From IMG/VR virus record IMGVR_UViG_3300022821_000019, positions 1 through 64,000 of that record: a DNA stretch of 64,000 nt; one strand, 5' to 3'. Within the stretch, counting starts at the first letter, position 1. Every line of letters begins with the position of its first letter. Source of the stretch: a virus. Shown here piece by piece: positions 9,018 through 16,572 of the stretch. Made by a program: the position numbers and the translations under genes. The notes under the pieces were generated by a model, which was given only the letters and a program-made list of their open reading frames with translations, was not told the DNA's origin and did no database searches.

Positions 9018-9674
9018 ATGTTCAAAAAGCTGACTGTTTTGCTTATTGCCCTGGGTGTTCTATCAGGATGTGTTGCCGCTATCAATGTTCCTATCTGCGG
9101 GCAAAGACAACAGCTGCCAATTAACGGACCCAATTCAGTTGAAAACTCTTTTGGCCAACCCCTTAGATGGAGCCAAAATGCATTCCCAATCAGGGTTACG
9201 TTGGATCCAAATTTGGGAGACGAACGCCGCAGCGCAGCTTTTGAAGCGATGCTAGTTTGGAATCAACAGACAGGTTTAGAAGTTTTCACCTACGCTGGTG
9301 AAGGACCTAACCCAGAACAGACAGGAACTATTTGGGTTACCGAAAGCGAACTTGGCTCGTCTCCATGTGGTGGCCAATACTACGGGTTTGCTCATCGCCT
9401 ATATGAGGCAGATATTCTTGGAATCAAAACAAGTATCAATCGAGGTTGGGTCGAATTTCATTCTGATGTCCCTCAGGACCGAATTACCTCAACAGCCATT
9501 CACGAATTTGGGCACATGCTCGGTTTGAACCACGACCCAGAGATTGAATCAATTATGTTTCCATTCAATCAACCAGACAGAACAAACCAGATAACTCAAG
9601 AGGATATCCAATATGTCATTGACATGATTGTCGAACCTCGGAATGACCCGTTTTACTTTGAAGGTACTTTCTAA
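9018..9674 (+). CDS. Secreted lipoprotein matrixin-type metalloprotease
   Basis: A 218-aa protein from the ATG at 9018, chosen because it gives a clean signal peptide: MFKKLTVLLIALGVLSGC with lipobox LSGC (Cys18). A longer frame opens at 8979. The zinc site HEFGHMLGLNHD (His 162, 166, 172) and the following SIMFP Met-turn define the matrixin/metzincin family. The enzyme should be lipid-anchored outside the cytoplasm and cleave proteins there. It sits on the plus strand between minus-strand virion genes, which suggests independent expression or a host-derived cargo gene. Confidence 0.8.
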   Translation: MFKKLTVLLIALGVLSGCVAAINVPICGQRQQLPINGPNSVENSFGQPLRWSQNAFPIRVTLDPNLGDERRSAAFEAMLVWNQQTGLEVFTYAGEGPNPEQTGTIWVTESELGSSPCGGQYYGFAHRLYEADILGIKTSINRGWVEFHSDVPQDRITSTAIHEFGHMLGLNHDPEIESIMFPFNQPDRTNQITQEDIQYVIDMIVEPRNDPFYFEGTF

Positions 9675-9677
9675 AAC

Positions 9678-9697
9678 CACCTGTTCTAAAACAGGTG
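9678..9697. terminator. Bidirectional hairpin between convergent genes
   Basis: CACCTGTT - CTAA - AACAGGTG is a perfect 8-bp stem with a 4-nt loop. It lies between the plus-strand protease stop (9674) and the minus-strand gene ending at 9686. A-rich and T-rich flanks are short, so termination strength is uncertain. Confidence 0.55.
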
Positions 9698-10459
9698 CTT
9701 GCTTCTAAACATATCTTCAGCAGCCCGAGCGAACCAGTCATTGACCGTGTTTGCGGAGACGCCTTTTTCTCTGAGTTTAGCAACTACTTTTTTGTGGTTG
9801 TTGACCAGGGCTTTTGTTCTAGCCATTTTACTATTTTTGGGCCGATAGGCATACAGTAAGACTTCCTCCTCAGTATAAGGAACACACGGGTTATCTTCCG
9901 TAGCGCCCACGTCAAAGGGATCCGACACTTCTGGGTCTGCAATATATTTGCTGGTGTAAAGTTCTGGATGTTTCTTCATCCACTCCCAAACATAAAGAGC
10001 CTGGCTAGATACAGTTTGCCTGTCTGACATAATCCATTTAAAAACAGACCCAGCGACATCATACATGAATGGACCATAGCCACGCTCCGCTGCGACCAGT
10101 TCAACTTCAAATGCTCCGCAGCTGCGGTTCCAGCTACCGTCTATCATCCCATAACCAACTTCGGAACCGTCGAGTTCAGCTAGGGCCGCATTAGTCCAAA
10201 GTTGTTTTTGTTTCTTTGGGATGCGTACTCCTTCTGACTCCTCCTCAGCGCCATTCAATAAAAGCTCTTCAAGTACTGTGGCTAAAAGAGCATTGCCGTC
10301 ATAAAGAAAAGCCTTTAGGCCACCCGAGTATCTGAAGAGGTATAAGGACAGACCCTCGCCCCTGAGTTCTTTTGCTGTCTTTGCTGGCATATGACTAAAT
10401 AGGTCGCCTAGCCAAGATCCCCATTCCTTGCATTCTTGCAAATCAGATTTCTCAAGCAA
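9686..10459 (-). CDS. Hypothetical phage protein, possibly GNAT-like
   Basis: A 257-aa protein. The central part has GYGMIDGSWNRSCGAFEVE, then AERGYGPFMYDVAGSVF and IMSDRQTVSSQALYVWEW. The order GAFEV ... GYGP-x-x-YD-hydrophobic-A ... SDR-x-x-VSxxAxxVW recurs in phage proteins with an acetyltransferase-like fold. I recognise the pattern but not a named enzyme. It follows the HNH gene in the same orientation. Confidence 0.5.
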   Translation of the reverse strand: MLEKSDLQECKEWGSWLGDLFSHMPAKTAKELRGEGLSLYLFRYSGGLKAFLYDGNALLATVLEELLLNGAEEESEGVRIPKKQKQLWTNAALAELDGSEVGYGMIDGSWNRSCGAFEVELVAAERGYGPFMYDVAGSVFKWIMSDRQTVSSQALYVWEWMKKHPELYTSKYIADPEVSDPFDVGATEDNPCVPYTEEEVLLYAYRPKNSKMARTKALVNNHKKVVAKLREKGVSANTVNDWFARAAEDMFRSKHLF

Positions 10460-10520
10460 TCGGCTGAGTCAAGTTCGCTTGTGCAATGATATTATGTGAA
10501 CTTTGGTAACATTTACTTCT

Positions 10521-11300
10521 TTAGCTATAGTGAGAAATTCGTTTTGCGAATGAACTCGTTGTCTTGTGGCATTCGACACACAGTGTTCTGCCATTTTTGA
10601 TATCCCACAACAGCTTACATTTAATTGCTTGCTCAAGAGTTGTAATTTTATTTTCTTTTATGATCAATGCAAATGGCTTGATGTGATCAGCGTTCAGACA
10701 ACATTTATTGTCATTGCCAGTGTTTTTTCCACACCAAACACACGTGTACTTGTCACGCTTGTAAACGGATGTACGCCAGCTTTTGTACTGGGTACAAGTT
10801 CGAACTAGCATTAAAAGGCTAGTCACTCTTTCGTTTGGTTTTTTATACCAATGGTGTTCACTGCCAGTTCGCAATTTTCCTTTAATTGCTTTGGAGATTT
10901 TCTTTCGTGTTTCCAAAGAGTGTTTCTCGCCCCACATCGGATTATTTTGACCAGATACGTTTGCGTGATTTTTGGATATTTTCTGTTTTGTTTCAGCTGA
11001 GACTACTTTGCCCTTGTGTGCCTCGCTAATTTTCTTTTTTGTCTCTTCGGAAAGCGGACCCCAACGCTGACCTTTGTTGGCCTTACTAATTTTTTGCCGA
11101 GCCGCAGATGTATGCGTCTTTCCTAAAAATGGATTAGGATAGTCCGTTTTTTTTCTTACGGGAATGCCGAACTTTTTTAAACGTCGATAAATTGTGCCAT
11201 AGCTGCTGTCAAGTTTCTTGGCAATCTTTTGGATAGACAATTTTTGAGCTATGTAAAGTTCAAACAATGTTGCAGGCAAAGTTTCGTCAGTAACAACCAT
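10521..11300 (-). CDS. HNH homing endonuclease with NUMOD repeats
   Basis: A 259-aa protein. The N-terminus carries a helix-turn-helix (LSIQKIAKKLDSSYGTIYRRL), then repeated NUMOD3-type blocks (NPFLGKTHTSAARQKIS, EETKKKISEAHKGK, NNPMWGEKHSLETRKKIS). The HNH nuclease is at the C-terminus: YTCVWCG, LNADHIKPFAL, NGRTLCVECHK. It is a free-standing mobile gene inserted between virion genes, right after the LamG-type gene. Intact by all visible criteria. Confidence 0.88.
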   Translation of the reverse strand: MVVTDETLPATLFELYIAQKLSIQKIAKKLDSSYGTIYRRLKKFGIPVRKKTDYPNPFLGKTHTSAARQKISKANKGQRWGPLSEETKKKISEAHKGKVVSAETKQKISKNHANVSGQNNPMWGEKHSLETRKKISKAIKGKLRTGSEHHWYKKPNERVTSLLMLVRTCTQYKSWRTSVYKRDKYTCVWCGKNTGNDNKCCLNADHIKPFALIIKENKITTLEQAIKCKLLWDIKNGRTLCVECHKTTSSFAKRISHYS

Positions 11301-11350
11301 TCCGTTAGTGTGTCACAAATCATCTAAATGTGCAGAAACACCTGTTGTGA

Positions 11351-13699
11351 TCAGAAATCTAATTTGATCTTAAAGAGAAATTTATCACCGCTGCGCTTTA
11401 AAACGGGCTGGGCTAGATTCGTGCGAGCAATGATGTTTAAGTTGTCATCGTGAAGATTTATGCCTGTAATCCATGTAGCCTTTGAATCTGTTTCGTTTGC
11501 CAGCTCATTGATAACGAAGGGCTGGTATGATGGATTAGAAGAAGTCACCTCCCTCAGAGAACGTGCAAATGCATTGACAGTCAATATATGGATGTTGTTC
11601 TCACCCTGTAGCTCAACCGTAAAGCCGCCCTCACCGAAGAAGTACAGTTGTGGGTGTTTAAGAACAATTATTCCCTCGTTATAGAAGACATTACCTACTG
11701 AGTTCCAAGTTGCATGTGAGCCACTCGCATCTCCCCTGTAGAGGTTTCCAAGCCCATCATCTCGTACGGTGATTGCAAGAGCGCCACCAGAGTACGATAA
11801 AGCTGTATCAGAAAGTACAACAGAACCAGGCTTAATCCTATTTCCATAGAAGAGATTTGACACATCAAAGAAAACGACCTGGTTAGAACTTGGGTCCTTG
11901 GTGCGATGAAGGACAGCGAGAGAATCGCCAGGCAGCACATTAACCGAGCCAGACTCAGGTTGAACACCAAGCACATCGTCAAGAATTGAACCCGATGTAA
12001 GAATGGTCGACGAAGCACGAGCACCTGCCGAATCAACAATGTTGTTTAGGGTGATTATACCAAGTTCTGTGTTTCCAAGGTCATTTACAAATTTGGAACC
12101 AGAGAGCTTTGATAGCAAATCAAAGTTGGGCTGAAAGTTGCCATTGTCGCATGGGAGAATGGTGTAAAGGCGACGGCGAACAGAACCAGTCTGATACATA
12201 AAATCATTAGCACTGAGAACTGTGGTAGACGGTGGTTCAAACGTAGAACCACTCAATTGCCAAAGCCTTGGGTAGCAACCAGTAACTAACTCTCTAGTGT
12301 AATTCTCAAGGTTGATATAATGCCCACCTGCTCCGAAAGCCATTTCGCCTGCGTAAGGTGTCTCAGTCGTCCCGTCTACGGCAAAGAACGGGGTGTATAG
12401 AACACCACCGAAATTATTTAAATCCTGCCTAAATGGTGATTCCTGAGTAAAGAATGGTGGGAGATAAAATCTAAGATTGTCAAGGTTTGTAGGGCCTGAT
12501 GCAGACAATTGACTAATATCGTCAAGAGTCAGGTACTTGTCATACAACTTTATGTCATGAATTTCAGCGTTTAAAGGATGAGTGAATGAAGAAGTTGAAG
12601 GGGCGAACACATCAGTGGTTGTATTGAGTTGTAAGATGCCATCTCTTGTAGCCGAGTCTTGAGCAAAAAATCGGTCTAAGGCCGTGGTCGAATTGTTTTC
12701 GCCCTCGTAATAGTTGCCCACAACAAGAACTGAAGGGTCTTCTCCGTTTTCGTAGAAACCCGCTGAAAACGATTCGGTAATATTGAACCTTCCCCTGTTG
12801 ACACTGTCAACAACGAATGAGCCAGAACCAAAGTTGTAATCGGTTCCGCCCCATCGTACAGTTACGTGTTGCCATTCATCCTTAGACAGGGCGTTGTCGT
12901 CACTAAAATGTACAAACTCCTGACCCTCAAGAAGCTGGCTGGGCGCTGTATTGGCTGCGCTCGACACGGCAAGAGCAATTCTATACCTATTTGGCAAGCC
13001 ACTGATGTCCTTACTGGACCCTGAATGGAGCGTCAGCGAATACCCACCAGTTAGGTGCATAAGTGTGCCTGGCTTGTATTCAGCTGACTCAACAAGCGTC
13101 GTATACTTTGGGCGGATATGGAAGTCGAAAGAGAATGCACCCGTAATTTGGAATTTCGATCCAGTTGCCTGCACAGAAATATCAACCGACCTGGTATTTG
13201 GATACAGAAGTGCTGAGTCGGTTGGAACAGTGCTACTTGTGAAGAAGTTGAGGCAGTTGTAATTGCCTATTGTCCACTGGGCTCTTGGACTAACTGTTCT
13301 GTAATACGGCATCAAAAGCTGACGAACAATGTTTTTGCGAAGAGTGTTTGACGAGAATCTGAAAGAAGGTGTGAAACGAATAATCTCAACCTGCTGTTGT
13401 TTTCTAATTGATTGTTGTTGACCCTGCACCCCACTCATATAGGAAATAATCGAGTCTTCAATATTTGATGAAGTAGTAGTAACGGCAATAACCCGAAGGT
13501 CATCTAAATTACTGTCTTGGTATAGAGAGGCACTGAACAACGAAAGTGGTTGAACCTCTTTCTCGTAGGTTGAACGTCTCGGGAATATGTTTACCGAACC
13601 CGTTACTCCTTCGGTGCCCGAACCAGATGTGAAAGTTCGCCGTGGGTTTGTGACTAAACTAAAGAACTCGAAGTTGTCAGGTGTAAGTTTGGTAATCAT
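11351..13699 (-). CDS. Large virion protein with LamG/concanavalin-like domain
   Basis: A 782-aa protein. Residues about 195-400 look like a LamG sandwich: FSFDFHIRP, LMHLTGGYSLTLHSGS, ALSKDEWQHVTVRWGG and AEIHDIKLYDKYLTLDDI. The C-terminus ends PVLKRSGDKFLFKIKLDF, which is closely matched by the end of the 391-aa neighbour (PVLKDDERDITFKVRLDY). The shared tail suggests that both attach to the same virion partner. Probably a tail sheath-associated, baseplate or fibre protein. Confidence 0.65.
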   Translation of the reverse strand: MITKLTPDNFEFFSLVTNPRRTFTSGSGTEGVTGSVNIFPRRSTYEKEVQPLSLFSASLYQDSNLDDLRVIAVTTTSSNIEDSIISYMSGVQGQQQSIRKQQQVEIIRFTPSFRFSSNTLRKNIVRQLLMPYYRTVSPRAQWTIGNYNCLNFFTSSTVPTDSALLYPNTRSVDISVQATGSKFQITGAFSFDFHIRPKYTTLVESAEYKPGTLMHLTGGYSLTLHSGSSKDISGLPNRYRIALAVSSAANTAPSQLLEGQEFVHFSDDNALSKDEWQHVTVRWGGTDYNFGSGSFVVDSVNRGRFNITESFSAGFYENGEDPSVLVVGNYYEGENNSTTALDRFFAQDSATRDGILQLNTTTDVFAPSTSSFTHPLNAEIHDIKLYDKYLTLDDISQLSASGPTNLDNLRFYLPPFFTQESPFRQDLNNFGGVLYTPFFAVDGTTETPYAGEMAFGAGGHYINLENYTRELVTGCYPRLWQLSGSTFEPPSTTVLSANDFMYQTGSVRRRLYTILPCDNGNFQPNFDLLSKLSGSKFVNDLGNTELGIITLNNIVDSAGARASSTILTSGSILDDVLGVQPESGSVNVLPGDSLAVLHRTKDPSSNQVVFFDVSNLFYGNRIKPGSVVLSDTALSYSGGALAITVRDDGLGNLYRGDASGSHATWNSVGNVFYNEGIIVLKHPQLYFFGEGGFTVELQGENNIHILTVNAFARSLREVTSSNPSYQPFVINELANETDSKATWITGINLHDDNLNIIARTNLAQPVLKRSGDKFLFKIKLDF

Positions 13700-13747
13700 T
13701 TAGTTTCCAAAGGTAAATAGACAGTATGCATTTTATGTATCAAAATG

Positions 13748-14068
13748 TCACCTGGTCTTTACACCACTATTGTTCTTAACCAGCCAAAACTCCTCTGCTA
13801 GGGGAGCCTCTTCGCCCTTGCGATGCCACATGACGATTCTTCCGCCAGTGCTTTTGTAAACACCGAGAATGATAGCTTCCCCCGTATGAACCAGGTTGTG
13901 GCACGAACCACAAATTACAGCGAGGTTTCCATTATTGTTGTGGCTTCTTGGGTCGTGTCGGGGGATAACGTGGTGTTCCTCAAGAGCACTTGGTTCATCA
14001 AGGCCACACATCTCACACTTGACCTTTTTCAGCTTTGGCTGCCCGTAACGTCTTCTGATGGATACCAT
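13748..14068 (-). CDS. Small HNH endonuclease
   Basis: A 106-aa protein with CEMCG, LEEHHVIPRHDPRSHNNNGN and VICGSCHNLVHTG, a compact HNH fold with two CxxC zinc pairs. There is no NUMOD DNA-binding domain. It lies between the 782-aa and 391-aa virion genes, next to a decayed small gene, so it is probably a mobile intruder. It is a different HNH subtype from the NUMOD-bearing copies here. Confidence 0.8.
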   Translation of the reverse strand: MVSIRRRYGQPKLKKVKCEMCGLDEPSALEEHHVIPRHDPRSHNNNGNLAVICGSCHNLVHTGEAIILGVYKSTGGRIVMWHRKGEEAPLAEEFWLVKNNSGVKTR

Positions 14069-14084
14069 AACATTAGGTATGATA

Positions 14085-14280
14085 CTACGTTGACTTTGAT
14101 AAGCCTATGTTTTTTACGAACAACCCTTGCCCCGCATCATAGATTTTATACCAACCTAACTCATTTGCGTGCTCACTTTGAGGCAACTTCCTTTCATCCA
14201 TGTTTGCAAATCTCTATATCGTCTCTGCCTTGCTCTGCAAAGCGCTTTTCAATTTCACCAAACGTTATTCTTCTTGCCAT
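14085..14280 (-). pseudogene. Frameshifted small gene, copy 2 of a two-copy family
   Basis: The minus-strand ATG at 14280 gives MARRITFGEIEKRFAEQG and stops after 28 codons. Another frame continues as NMDERKLPQSEHANELGWY and KIYDAGQGLFVKNIG to a TAG at 14085. The second half aligns closely with the copy at 1501-1798. Compared with that copy, the middle segment is missing. Function unknown; it looks decayed. Confidence 0.45.
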
Positions 14281-14281
14281 A

Positions 14282-14318
14282 ACAAAACCTCGCCAACTAC
14301 TAAGTAGCATAGCGAGGT
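14282..14318 (-). terminator. Minus-strand intrinsic terminator
   Basis: ACCTCGC (14287-14293) pairs with GCGAGGT (14312-14318), and an inner CTACT/AGTAG stem extends the hairpin. On the minus strand it is followed by TTTTGTT. It lies 29 bp after the stop of the 391-aa virion gene and before the decayed small gene and the HNH gene. Confidence 0.6.
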
Positions 14319-14346
14319 CTCATGGGGCTGCACAGCTTAGCTTCTG

Positions 14347-15522
14347 TTAGTAGTCCAGCCTTACTTTGAAGGTGATATCCCTTTCGTCGTCCTTTAGAAC
14401 GGGACGACTCAGCTTAGCGACGGCCAATAAGTTATCAAAAGCATCATACATGCCGATGCTTGAAACAAATGTAAAGCTTCTTTGGGTTTCCTCTTGGCCT
14501 TCGTCGATGACAACGATACGATTTTCGGAATCTACGTAAGAAGGGTTACTTGAGTAGTTGAATTCATCGGCAGCAAGTCGAGCAAAGAAAAGTGATGAAT
14601 TGATGTTTGTGATGTTCTGAAATGTGATTGCTGTCTGGTCAACGGTTCCCGAGAGGAATCTGGTGGATGCCAAATGATCAACAACATCATCAATCGATGC
14701 CGAAAGCAGCAGCTTATCGAATGTACCAGAAAGGAAGGCAGTGCCTGTAGCTGTTACGCCATCAATTGCTCCTGAGATTTCCACTGTCTGATCCATAGAC
14801 CTAGAAAGGTCCATGACAAAGATGCCTTTATCAATGAACAAAAGCCCAAGAGGGACAGCTGTATTTGATGAATCGACAACCGTAGAGACCTGACCGCCAA
14901 AAGTGAACTCCTTATTTACAGACGAGTTGATATCTGTAAGGATTTTTGTAGCGCTCTCTGGTGGGGTACTGATAGTCGGGGTATCGGCATTTTTGAAACC
15001 ATCCAGACTAGCAGTTGGGAAGTAGCGCAAGGCAAAAGTCTCACGCTTCATCTGATCACGGGAGAACAATCGCTTAAAGCAAAGGAACCCAGCTTCCTTA
15101 ATTTGGAAGGAGGTAGAGCCTGAGCGAGCTGTGAAAACAGCGGCGGAATCCCCAAGAAGGTTTTGGGCAAATTGGCGGTAGAGATCCATCTTTTCACGCA
15201 TCATGAGAGTGTCAGAGCCAAACAGATATTTGCCGTTAGCATCAATCGTCGGGTTAGCATTCTGAACAACCTCTGAGCCGCTAGCAAGTCCAATCGTTAT
15301 ATCGAAAACAGGGTTTGCTGTCTGGAGAGTGAAGTCTTGATCGTATACAGTCTGGAACAATGATGACGTTACACCAGGTCCCACACCGCCAGTCACAAAA
15401 ACTTGAAATTTTCTTCGTGTGCTCGATGCATAAATATCTGTGTTGATCACGTCCACTAATTGGTTCAAAAAGCTTCTGCTTGTTTTCACATCTTCTGCTG
15501 CGAATTCTTTGAATGTAGCCAA
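14347..15522 (-). CDS. Virion structural protein
   Basis: A 391-aa protein, Ser/Thr-rich with many beta-type stretches. Its C-terminal KLSRPVLKDDERDITFKVRLDY is shared with the 782-aa protein. It lies between HNH-related genes and is followed by an intrinsic terminator, so it probably closes a transcription unit. A tail or baseplate role is inferred from the neighbourhood. Confidence 0.6.
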   Translation of the reverse strand: MATFKEFAAEDVKTSRSFLNQLVDVINTDIYASSTRRKFQVFVTGGVGPGVTSSLFQTVYDQDFTLQTANPVFDITIGLASGSEVVQNANPTIDANGKYLFGSDTLMMREKMDLYRQFAQNLLGDSAAVFTARSGSTSFQIKEAGFLCFKRLFSRDQMKRETFALRYFPTASLDGFKNADTPTISTPPESATKILTDINSSVNKEFTFGGQVSTVVDSSNTAVPLGLLFIDKGIFVMDLSRSMDQTVEISGAIDGVTATGTAFLSGTFDKLLLSASIDDVVDHLASTRFLSGTVDQTAITFQNITNINSSLFFARLAADEFNYSSNPSYVDSENRIVVIDEGQEETQRSFTFVSSIGMYDAFDNLLAVAKLSRPVLKDDERDITFKVRLDY

Positions 15523-15532
15523 AATATACCTT

Positions 15533-15781
15533 CTACTTGCTTATTTGCTGTTGGTTAATTAAAGGCAGACCATACGTTGTAGTTGCCCTGTGACATTGTT
15601 CACACAATGTTCTACCATTTTTAATATCCCAAAGCGCCTCACAGCTTTGCGCTTCGTGTGTTGATTTCAACTTATTGCGATGTACGATTAAAGCAAAGGG
15701 CTTAATATGATTAACATTTAGTTGCACATGTGTAGCACCGCAAAATTTCTTAGTGAACTCTTCTATGGATGTGTTTTGCAT
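15533..15781 (-). pseudogene. Degenerate HNH homing endonuclease remnant
   Basis: The first ATG after the upstream gene's stop (15781) gives 82 aa. They match only the C-terminal HNH part of the copy at 10521-11300: VNHIKPFALIVHRNKL, ALWDIKNGRTLCEQCH. The NUMOD region is gone, and the first zinc CxxC of the family is reduced to a single Cys (KKFCGATH). The catalytic ADH is changed to VNH. It is probably inactive. Confidence 0.65.
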
Positions 15782-15794
15782 AAAAAGTATTAGA

Positions 15795-16508
15795 TCATGT
15801 GTTCTTTGAGATTTGTGTCTCAAATTCGTATACAGCGCCTGACTGCACACCTGAGATTTTAACAAAGGTGCTGATCAAGCTCTTGTTGAATGTTGCTCCG
15901 TAAATTTGGAACTGCGATTCTGTTATCGCCTTGGTTGCAAGAGTGAAAGAGAGCCGTGAACCGCCAACAGCGGTTTCAACAGCATCACGAGTTAACAAGT
16001 AAGTTGCTCTCTGCTGACCATCGATATCTTCTGGAGTGGAGCCGAGCACCTGTAGGAACTGATTGTTCATTTCCACAATGAAAGCCTGGTCTCTCAGCTC
16101 TACGTCAATGGAGTTTTCATCCTGAATGTCTTGAGCAACGGTGAGGTTTCGTCGTTTGACGGTAGTGCTGCCAATAGAGACGACGTTGGTAGTTGCAGTA
16201 ACACCTTCACCTGTCAGGGACAGGGTTGGCAGGCGGATCAAGCTCGGATTGGACACACTGATCATTCTATATTTTTGGGCGAGGCCTTGGTTGGTCAATG
16301 CTTCAAAAATTGGTGTGTTCTTTTCCAGCTTCTCTTTGCCGACTGTTCGGCCGAATTTCTGAATGATCGTATAATCTATCTCGTCATCTCCAGGGGAGAA
16401 TTTGACGATAGAAAAACTGCCATCGTTTCTGGCCAAGAACTCACGGCCCTTGTCTGTTAAAACAGCGTCTAAAATGATGTTGTTTGTATCGTTCTGTAGA
16501 AATCCCAT
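15795..16508 (-). CDS. Virion structural protein
   Basis: A 237-aa protein starting MGFLQNDTNNIILDAVLTDKGREFLA. That opening is typical of a widespread family of phage tail or fibre-associated structural proteins. No enzymatic motif is visible. Its end abuts the HNH remnant. Confidence 0.6.
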   Translation of the reverse strand: MGFLQNDTNNIILDAVLTDKGREFLARNDGSFSIVKFSPGDDEIDYTIIQKFGRTVGKEKLEKNTPIFEALTNQGLAQKYRMISVSNPSLIRLPTLSLTGEGVTATTNVVSIGSTTVKRRNLTVAQDIQDENSIDVELRDQAFIVEMNNQFLQVLGSTPEDIDGQQRATYLLTRDAVETAVGGSRLSFTLATKAITESQFQIYGATFNKSLISTFVKISGVQSGAVYEFETQISKNT

Positions 16509-16572
16509 TATCTTACCCTAAGCCTGTTAATAAATTCTTTGGCTGGAAGCGTGCCGAACTCTTTGACTGTTC

